A stretch of 64,000 bases of DNA from Schistosoma haematobium (Eukaryota > Platyhelminthes > Trematoda > Strigeidida > Schistosomatidae): NCBI RefSeq assembly GCF_000699445.3, contig NC_067197.1:10298152-10362151 (forward strand), in the 5' to 3' direction. Every line of letters starts with the position of its first letter. The stretch's first letter is position 1. The notes below the pieces were generated by a model. It was not told the origin of the DNA, ran no database searches, and saw only the letters and a program-made list of their open reading frames with translations. Shown here piece after piece: positions 56,640 through 64,000 of this stretch. The translations under genes were made by a program, and so were the position numbers.

Positions 56640-58097
56640 ACGAGACATACGATGGTTAGCCGGTAATCAGTTTCAGTTTCAGTTTGGGAAGGACAGGAGG
56701 CTCGATGGCCTATGTTAGTCCTGGCAATGGTGGTCTCTCAGTTGATCCAACTTTCTTTTGAAAGAGTCGACGGATGGAGCCTCAACGACGTGCTGAGGTA
56801 GTGAATTCCACTCGTTGATGATTCGATGGGAAAGTCGATAGTCAGCTGACAAGTAATTTGTTCTCGGCTTATGAACTTTTTTGGAGTGTCCTCGTAAATT
56901 CTCTGTTTTGGAAGACAAGAAAAATGAGGGCATGTTAGGTGCAAATTTATCACTAAGCAATTTGTAGACTGTAATCAAGTCCCCTCTAGTTCTGCGATAT
57001 GACAACGGGAAAAGGTTCAGCTTGGCCAGTCGAGATTCATACGGAAGCTTCGCTATTGCGGGAACCAGCTTAGTCGCCGTTCTTTGAACCTTTTCCAGAA
57101 GCTCACTGTCTTTTTTAAAGCAGGGGCTAGCCGCCTGTATGCAGTACTCAAGTTTAGGACGAACGAACACTGTATACAAAGTCAAAAACGTCTTAGTGTC
57201 GACATGACTAAAAGCCCTACGTATTGACCATAACGTTCTAAAACTTTTGGCGGCTATTGCACGGCAGTGTGCAGTAGTCTTTAAGTCTTGACTAACGATA
57301 ACTCCTAAGTCATTATATGTCTGGACGACAGGTAGCTCAGTGTTATTCATCGTATATGTATCTGTGCCTTGATGACCGATATGCATCACAACACACTTGG
57401 AAGTATTTATCGGCAACTGCCATGTTTGAGACCATTCAGATAACTTCTTCAGGTCATTTTGAAGTTCTAAGCTATCACTCTTACATCGTATCGTTCTCCA
57501 TATCTTGACATCGTCAGCATATAGCAAGACCGATGATGATAGGAGACAAGGAAGGTCATTTACATATAAGAGGAATAGCACTGGCCCCAAAACTGTACCC
57601 TGGGGCACTCCACTAAGCACAGTTTCCCAGCTAGATAACTTTGAGTTCACCCTTACTCTTTGTTGACGCCCAACTAAGAAGTCTTTTATCCACATCAATA
57701 AATTACCTCCAATCCCGATATGTCTTAACTTATATAACAGCCGGATGTGCGGAACTTTATCAAAAGCTTTACTGAAATCAATGAAGGCGACGTCTACAGG
57801 TAGCTTTTGGTCCTTAAGAGCACACCAGCTTTCACGAGCCACTAATAAGTTAGTGAGACAAGAATAACCTATTCTGAAGCCATGCTGCTTCTCCGAGAGG
57901 ATCCGGTTTTTATCGAGATACTTAAACAGCTCCTTCCGAATAATCTTTTCTAAGATTTTAACAACCACACTAGTTAGGCTAACGGGGCGGTAGTTCTCAG
58001 GTTTGTGTTTCGTGCCTGTTTTGAAGACAGGACTTACTACAAAAGATTTTAGAACTTTACCGACAAACTCGGCACAGTAACGTGGAATACATAATGC
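56640..58097 (-). mobile_element. CR1/Jockey-type LINE, 5'-truncated, young
   Basis: A single uninterrupted reverse-transcriptase frame with a short 3' untranslated region of about 50 bp, ending in CTGAAA hexamer repeats (plus-strand TTTCAGTTTCAGTTT at 56671-56687). The 5' end is cut within the RT fingers near 58097. No endonuclease remains. It lies directly beside two RTE fragments on the same strand. Confidence 0.85.
56715..58097 (-). CDS. LINE reverse transcriptase (partial, no stops)
   Basis: About 460 codons open from the element's 5' truncation to the stop at 56715. The GTG at 57968 is not a real start: upstream codons continue as PVFKTGTKHKPENYRPVSL, the RT finger motif that ends in the invariant N-Y-R-P-V-S-L. 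Counting from residue 1 at 57968: motif A FIDFSKAFD (62-70, first catalytic D at 64), motif B SGVPQGTVLGPVLF (119-132), motif C YADD (150-153). The thumb follows, with RPKLEYC (about 270) and LLEKVQRTATK, then L-P-Y-E-S-R-L and RRTRGDLI. It would copy LINE RNA by target-primed reverse transcription, but the protein lacks its N-terminal endonuclease. Absence of any frameshift over 1.38 kb marks it as the most recent insertion here. CR1 versus Jockey placement is by motif recall. Confidence 0.85.
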   Translation of the reverse strand, partial: ALCIPRYCAEFVGKVLKSFVVSPVFKTGTKHKPENYRPVSLTSVVVKILEKIIRKELFKYLDKNRILSEKQHGFRIGYSCLTNLLVARESWCALKDQKLPVDVAFIDFSKAFDKVPHIRLLYKLRHIGIGGNLLMWIKDFLVGRQQRVRVNSKLSSWETVLSGVPQGTVLGPVLFLLYVNDLPCLLSSSVLLYADDVKIWRTIRCKSDSLELQNDLKKLSEWSQTWQLPINTSKCVVMHIGHQGTDTYTMNNTELPVVQTYNDLGVIVSQDLKTTAHCRAIAAKSFRTLWSIRRAFSHVDTKTFLTLYTVFVRPKLEYCIQAASPCFKKDSELLEKVQRTATKLVPAIAKLPYESRLAKLNLFPLSYRRTRGDLITVYKLLSDKFAPNMPSFFLSSKTENLRGHSKKVHKPRTNYLSADYRLSHRIINEWNSLPQHVVEAPSVDSFKRKLDQLRDHHCQD

Positions 58098-58541
58098 TCA
58101 ATATTACGGGAGAAATAAGTATAATACTAACAAATGTAATGTAATTGTCCCTTATTTTTCAAATCAAATAATTTAGCTCATGGTTATGAATTGTTATGTT
58201 ATAGATTTAACTAGAATAATTATCGATTCTATAATTTTTAGATAAATGAATATCAGACTCATAATTTTACAAAATGTTTAGAGTCAAAAATCCCCGACCG
58301 TAATAATTAGGAGTATTTGAATTAATGTACTAACAAGGAACCCCAGAAATAGCTCAATTCAACCAAGCAGCACCAGATGAACATAAACGAATGAATTTTA
58401 TTTGAAACTTAAATCAGGCAGTCATCAAGTACAAAGGAATCATTGATCATATCGAGGCAATCCACAAAGGATGCACATATGCCAACATGAGACTGATCAA
58501 TTACAGTCCTTAATAACAGTGAGACTTGCTTACTTATTTAA

Positions 58542-58817
58542 TTACTTACGCCTGTTACTCCCAACGGGGCATAGGCCGACGACCAGCATTCTCCAACTCA
58601 CTCTATCCTGGGACTTCCTTTCTAGTTCCATACATTTCTTGTTCATTTTTCTCATGTCTATCTCCATTTCCCGGCGTAATGTGTTCTTTGGTTTTCCTAT
58701 TCTCCACCTTTGGCCTTGAGAATTCCATGTGAGAGCTTGTCTTGTGACGTAGTTTGACGCTTTCTTTAATGTGTGTCCTATCCACTCCCAGTGCTTCTTC
58801 CTGATTTCTTCCTCCAC
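58542..58817 (-). pseudogene. RTE protein C-terminus
   Basis: A 91-codon frame. Its start [18 protein letters not shown] is the conserved W-x-W-I-G-H motif near the end of RTE proteins, followed by [17 protein letters not shown] and the terminal [13 protein letters not shown]. It ends in a stop just before the (TAAG)n tail. Confidence 0.75.
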
Positions 58818-58998
58818 TGGGATGTGGTTTGTTCTCTCCCACAGTTATTTGTTGCTACGTAGACAACTGTTAATAAACACCTGTATTTTCTGGATGATGG
58901 CTTTCGTAGTTCTCCAGGTTTCTGCCCCATATAGTAGAACTGTCTTGACGTTTGTATTGAAAATCCTGACCTTGGTGTTGGTTGACAGACAGTTGTTT

Positions 58999-59406
58999 TT
59001 AGTTCCAGATGTCCTTCAGTTGTAAATATGCTGTTCTTGCTTTGCCGATCCGTGACTTCACATCTGCATCAGATCCACCCTGTTCATCAATGATGCTGCC
59101 CAAATACGTGAAGGTTTTTACATCTTCCAAATCTTCTCCGTCAATTATGATTGGATTGGTGCATTCTGTGTTGTATCGGAGAATCTTGCCTTTCCCTTTG
59201 TGTATATTGAGACCTACTGTTGCTGAGGCTGCTGCCACACTGTTCGTCTTCCCCTGCATTTGTTGTTGCGTTTGGGATAGGAGGGCCAGATCATCTGCGA
59301 AGTCTAGATCGTCCAGCTGCATCCTAGATGTCCACTGTATCCCGTGTTTTCCTTTAAATGTTGACGTCTTCATGATCCAGTCGATCACCAGGGTGAGAGT
59401 AAGCAA
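58999..59406 (-). pseudogene. RTE reverse transcriptase palm
   Basis: A 135-codon frame. LDDLDFADDLALLS (residues 31-44) is the RT catalytic motif C (FADD, aspartates at 38 and 39). VGLNIHKGKGKIL and FTYLGSIIDEQGGSDADVKSRIGKARTAYLQL follow, the usual RTE continuation. The fingers and motif A are missing, and the reading frame is lost between this piece and the C-terminus. The plus-strand frame 59009-59416 is its mirror. Confidence 0.85.
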
Positions 59407-59440
59407 TTTTGCCTGACACTGGTCTTTACTTAGAACGAAT

Positions 59441-60022
59441 CATTAGTTCCGACAATCATCAAACCGACCATTATTAGTACATTACACACCAACGATATGT
59501 AAAATTAATGGAAAATATCTTAATAGAAAGCTTCAACAATCTTTTTTTCTTTTTGTATTTCCAGACTTAAACTCTAAACACATCTGTTTATACAAAAAAT
59601 TCCATGGAAATTAAAAAGTAGAATAGACGGAAATGTTATTGTCATATACAAGACAATACATATTGATAATAATCAAACACTGAATCATAAGTATTAAAAT
59701 AAGTACGACAGAAATGGAAGTAATCTTTACACAGAAATATATATATATATATATATATATATATTCTAATCTAAGAAATTCAATTTTAACTTTTTTACTA
59801 AGACAATAATCATCTATTAGTTTATTTATAGTCTCAAGTTGACTTGAGATTTTAATGTCTAATTCAACACAAATTGAGAGTGATGAACTTTGTCCATGGA
59901 TTAAAAAAAGGTTTCAGCTAATGTAAAGTTAGAAAACAAGTTTCTGAGGATACAGAATTTATAAGAGTGTTGTTAAGAACATTAAATTGAAGAAATTACT
60001 TAATTTCTGCATGAAGCAAAAT
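59441..60022. other. AT-rich DNA with (TA)n
   Basis: A TA tract at about 59736-59764. Nothing else recognised. Confidence 0.5.
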
Positions 60023-60543
60023 TGTTATGCCACGATAAGCATAATGAATGGTAATTTTTGGGATACATTCATGGATTAATACTATACATATACTTTTTAT
60101 CGTATAATTGTTATGTATCTAAACTATTCATAGTCATGTCCCTCTTATTATGAGCCGTATTTTGACCTATGAACTATTATTATTATACGATTTACCATTC
60201 TTGAGTTATGCACGGTCTATTAATTACTACCTACCACATTCGCAGCCACATTCGGCCAAATCTTGTAGAAATATTGTTTCCTATTTTATACGTACGATGT
60301 GGTCTGTCTGGATGGTATATAAAGCCAGTATGTTTGAAATACAGGATTCATATTACAGAGGCTGAGATTGGTGTTCTGGACTTAACTGGTTGGGCTAGGT
60401 GGAAAGCAGGACCAATAATCAGGACTCTAGACTGCTCGTACGGGTATTATGCGTCATTGATCCGATCGATAATTCACTGTTCTCTAATTGGCAGTATCGT
60501 GACGTTATACATTAATTGGGCACTCAGGTCACAATTTATAACA
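60023..60543 (+). mobile_element. Solo LTR, family LTR-1 (copy 3)
   Basis: 521 bp, TGTTA..TAACA ends, flanks AAAAT / AATAT (four of five bases alike, an eroded target duplication). A TATATAAAG box (60316-60324) would start transcription near 60345. No internal retrotransposon sequence. Overlapping frames 60150-60558 are LTR sequence. Confidence 0.85.
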
Positions 60544-60919
60544 AATATATGGAAATGAGATGTCTGTGGAATCAAATAAAAGCTATTTTTGTGTTACCTG
60601 ATACATTATGACGTGACTTCATTTTATGTGAATATGACCACTATGCATTAAAGCGGTAAAATTACCAGTTAAAGTAATTTGCCATTTTATTTGCCTCGAC
60701 GTATTCTTGGCATTAGTCTGTAAAAATACTTAAATAAGTAATACAAATCTAATAACGTTTTTAAATAACATATTAAAAAGTCCTCTTTTGCAGAAATGTA
60801 GCTATAATGGGACAACTCAAAACATAACATTAAATTCATCAAAATAAATATTATAGGATTAAACTATAGAGCTAGTTTTTTCCTATAATAACGGTGAATA
60901 ACAGGTTTAGCGTATCATA
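60544..60919. other. AT-rich DNA, nothing recognised
   Basis: No supported feature. Confidence 0.5.
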
Positions 60920-61430
60920 AAAATTCACGAGTTGATCTAAGCTAGACCGCCATTGAAAACTTAAGAACATTGGACGGTCGATTCGTTTCAGTATGGGACT
61001 CCTAAACAGTGCGCATCAACGATTTCTCACTAAGGACTTGAACTCAAGATATTCTGTTTAACGTGTGGCTACCTAAACTCAAGAATACTGAGCCGGGATC
61101 CAACAGCGTTAATGTCTAACTCCAATCGATCAATTATCTTGTGCAAGCCATCATCCAATGTCTGAGGTTGATAACTGTCTCACACTTAACACAAATTGAA
61201 CCCAATTGGTCGAGGCCTCTTACCAAAACTTCAAGAAATATATCTTGAAGCTAGTCATTAGAAAGAACATGATTATTATCAGAGTGGGGATTTGTAGAGA
61301 TTTTAATATTTTAACAGTTGATTTCACGGTTCAATGTTCAATGCTCCAGGTTTTCAATGATGATTTATCTTAGATCGACTCATGAACTGTTAAAATACAA
61401 CAATGTCCGGAAATTCCCATAGTCTGAAGT
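60920..61430 (-). mobile_element. HHR-SINE A, inverted composite, aged
   Basis: The minus-strand copy (60920-61270) has a hammerhead relic (60970-61015), an antisense box-B relic (GGACTTGAACTC), head and CATTAGAAAGAACATG. The junction TATTATCAGAGTGGGG starts a second minus-strand tail (to about 61330), then a plus-strand tail GTTCAATGCTCCAGGTTTTC to about 61425. No plus-strand hammerhead core remains. Confidence 0.75.
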
Positions 61431-62940
61431 ATTTGTTAGTAAAACAAACGAATTATAACATTGACATATGATTTATTCGTTTATTTACAAAACAGTTGAT
61501 CATCTAATCGAGAACAAATTTTAAATGACACCATTGAATACTGATGAAATACAATAATAGTATGTTGAAAATTGTAACTTTGGATAATTTAAATTTTGGT
61601 TCGTTAATGAACTTTATAAGAGAAACTTTATCAATAAGTGTAGGTAAACAGGAAAGAAGGGGGTGGAATTTACTACAGTCGCGAAAAAGTCAATTATTTT
61701 GTTTCTTAGCTTCAAAGGTAATCAAATATATCATAGATTAAATGCTGTAGTGAAGAGGACACATCCGGAGCTAAATTGATATCGCTTTATCAAGTAAATT
61801 GCTCATTGTGACAGACAGAAGTGAACCGATTCTCACCTCATACTGCCTCTAGATGTACTTACCAATTAACATATTCTTGCTGAATTTCTTAAACCGGAAG
61901 AACAGTAAAGAGGGTTCTTGTTCACATCTCAGAGGACATTCTATAGAGATCGAGAATTAAAGATCAACTCATTTCCAACATTGCTAGTGCCTGTAGTAGT
62001 GGTCACGATATTGATATTTTAAAATCATTCGAAATGATCAGTATACAAAGAATTTCGAGTCTATTACGTTACGTTGAATCTTAGCAACTGAAAGTTTAAA
62101 CCTAACTTATATACTAAAAAAACAGCTTTAGGCCACTCACTACCTTGTTAGCTTTTATTTCGTCTCATTTAATTACGTAATATCTCATTTCATATTCCCA
62201 ATAATAAATTGCTTTTTCATGCTTAAATCTTTTTGAGTTGCACTCATCTGACTTTTGTTATTCTACCAAGTTTTATGGTTGTTACTACGTCAATTTGGCA
62301 TCAATATTCATTCCCTAGAAACGTGTCTTCATATTCTTTTATTTTTCATATTTTAATATTCACACCAGGTAACATATAAATCTTTATCTACTATGCCACT
62401 TTATAATATTTTCATGTTTGTTGTCGTTATACTCTTAATCACTAATCTGATATAAATTCCGTACCTTGATTACAAATAATAATTACTGTCGTCTCTAGGT
62501 TATAAACAATTGACAAAAATCCACAAAGTAAATGAATACGCTCGTTGTTCTTGCTTTGTTCAAGTATGTTGATCGGAAAAAATGTATACAACATAGATGT
62601 TATAAGACTGTTAATGAATCACTAGATACAAATGTCAGTTTTGTTAACTGTTTTATTAAACTATTTACGCATTAACGTATAGTGAACAAATACAACATAT
62701 TTACAGATTAATTATGCAACAACATGTAGCCTAATATCACTAATGAATTTCATGAATCAAATGAAGTACCATATTGACCTAATTTAAATTAGCGAAAATT
62801 GATAGAGTGATTTTTCAGTCGTACGAAACGAAATTTAGTTTATATTAATGAAACAAGAATTATGATGTAGTCTATAAAATTCTTTTCAGATCTAATTTAC
62901 CTTCTCTTTAAAATTCATTCTATTTAAGATTACATCATAA
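61431..62940. other. AT-rich DNA, nothing recognised
   Basis: The frame 61544-61741 has no motif I know. Confidence 0.5.
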
Positions 62941-62942
62941 AG

Positions 62943-63215
62943 AAAGCTTACTTACTTACTCACGCCTGTTACTCCCAATGATGCATAGGCCACCGAATAG
63001 CATTCTCCAATCCACTCTGTCCTGGGCCTTCTTTTCTAATTCCATCCAATTCTTGTTCATTTTTCTCATGTCTGTCTCCATTTCCCGGCATAATGTGTTC
63101 TTTGGTCTTCCTCTTCCCCACCCTTGACCTTGAGGATTCCATATGAGAGCTTGTCTTGTGACGCAGTTGTGTGCTTTCCTCCGCTTGAACCCCCTCCGAG
63201 GCTACTGCCGGATTT
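62943..63215 (-). mobile_element. RTE-type LINE 3' end
   Basis: Plus-strand GCTTACTTACTTACTCACGCC tail and the C-terminal blocks as at 58540-58760 with few differences. 5'-truncated near 63185. Confidence 0.8.
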
Positions 63216-63366
63216 CTCATTTTTTTGTCATTTTCGTGCTTTGTTTATTCATACTTCTGGTTGCTTATGCAATATACGTTTCCTTAATCTAAAGCTGGTC
63301 TTCTCCTTTTAGTTACCGAAGTTGAAATGCATAAGAATAATTTAGCTTGTTTTATCGTCCTGACAA

Positions 63367-63490
63367 CCTTTGGAAACCTGGAAGCACTGGACAGCGCACT
63401 GCTGAGGAGTCCCATAATAGGATGGAACGGCCGTCCAGTGCTTCCAGGTTTCCAAAGGTGGTCTTACATCAATCGGTTCATGATCTCAAT
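63367..63490 (+). mobile_element. Miniature HHR-SINE A fold-back
   Basis: Two 26-bp arms (63367-63392 and 63433-63458) are perfect inverted repeats and enclose 40 bp holding the hammerhead core. The tRNA-like head is wholly absent. The tail continues to GATCTCAATCAG (63490), the variant also used at 2140 and 37310. Confidence 0.8.
63394..63441 (+). ncRNA. Hammerhead motif, one core change
   Basis: GCACTG, CTGAGGA, GTCC/GGAT, GGAAC where GAAAC is needed, stem III ACGGCCGT, triplet GTC, CAGTGC. Only the A13 change stands against activity. Confidence 0.7.
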
Positions 63491-64000
63491 CAGAAACTTA
63501 ATACTGATTCAATAAAATTGCGTAATACATATTTCCTATTTAAGTTTTAAACAAAATAATTTTATATTTTTCATTTACACAATGAAAAATATTTAGTTAA
63601 CAGTTCACCATTGCGATACCTTTACATTCTATACTCATTTAAATAAATTTTCTTTTCTTTTTTTCTTCTTTTTTTGTTGTTAACTATAAATTTCAGTAAG
63701 TTGAACAATTGATTATGCATGAGTAAATCTTAAATGTTGTTTATTCAACCATAACACTATTAGTATATTTGCATTACTATCCATATTATTACTAATGTAT
63801 ACAATATGTAAATTTATCTATCTGTTATACAGTCATGATCATTTTCCAAATTTCATCTGTTTTTAAGAGAAGAAAAAGAAGGAAAAGAAAAGAAAGTACA
63901 ATAAGAGTAGACTTGAAGTTCATTGTAATAAACATTGAATACTTTATTCTACCAATGTAACATACTACTTACATAATACATCTTTATAGTACATTCTTAT
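63491..64000. other. AT-rich DNA, nothing recognised
   Basis: No supported feature to the window end. Confidence 0.5.

Larger units (their letters stand above)
58525..59440 (-). mobile_element. RTE-type LINE, 5'-truncated
   Basis: Tail plus-strand TTGCTTACTTATTTAATTACTTACGCCTGTTACTCC (58526 onward), then C-terminal domain and RT palm up to about 59440. A short deletion near 58850 and several frameshifts split the frame. More complete than the other RTE copies in the window. Confidence 0.85.

Noticed and set aside
59009..59416. 135-codon plus-strand frame
   Set aside because: It is the mirror of the RTE reverse transcriptase on the minus strand, which carries the FADD motif.
60150..60558. 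Plus-strand frames of 71 and 116 codons
   Set aside because: They overlap each other inside the solo LTR-1, and a similar frame appears in the other LTR-1 copies only by shared ancestry.

Overview
The window looks like gene-free, repeat-packed DNA from a flatworm, most likely a blood fluke (Schistosoma). The inference rests on low GC content, a dense crop of tRNA-like SINEs that carry hammerhead ribozyme (HHR) motifs (one of them of the SMalpha type known from Schistosoma mansoni), RTE-type and CR1/Jockey-type LINE fragments with (TAAG)n and hexamer tails, a Penelope-like remnant and solo LTRs. The species cannot be fixed from sequence alone. I found no host protein-coding exon, tRNA, rRNA or CRISPR. 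The only convincing protein-coding sequence belongs to retroelements.

Names used below. HHR-SINE A: the dominant family, with tRNA-like A/B boxes followed by a hammerhead and a tail ending CTTCTGATA. HHR-SINE B: the SMalpha-like family. HHR-SINE C: a third family, two copies. LTR-1: about 500 bp, three solo copies. LTR-2: about 430-480 bp, four copies. rep-1 to rep-5 and LINE-5': interspersed repeats recognised because two or more copies occur in the window.

Layout. 0-9 kb: non-LTR-like 3' end, SINE A copies, LTR-1, LTR-2, RTE fragments. 9-15 kb: LINE-5' repeat, a second LTR-2, and a decayed CR1-like LINE with endonuclease and reverse-transcriptase remnants. 15-20 kb: RTE 3' end, SINE B, a complete SINE A, SINE C, and a 209-bp fold-back with a Penelope-type HHR-like motif. 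20-33 kb: SINE A and B copies, some nested, a Penelope C-terminus, and an RTE end. 33-45 kb: LTR-2 copies, a 275-bp inverted repeat pair, the second SINE C, rep-3. 45-56 kb: sparse AT-rich DNA with SINEs, a solo LTR-1 with perfect target duplication, and rep-5. 56-64 kb: the youngest elements, with back-to-back RTE and CR1-like LINEs (one long intact RT reading frame), a third LTR-1, and a miniature fold-back hammerhead element.

The most notable pattern is that many HHR-SINE insertions of both family A and family B are inverted composites. A minus-strand copy runs into a plus-strand copy, so each locus carries a hammerhead on both strands. The hammerheads of all three SINE families keep a tiny, self-complementary stem III although its sequence differs between families, which is what a ribozyme acting as a dimer would need. 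Conserved tail-to-head junctions suggest that the mobilised template was multimeric or circular RNA.
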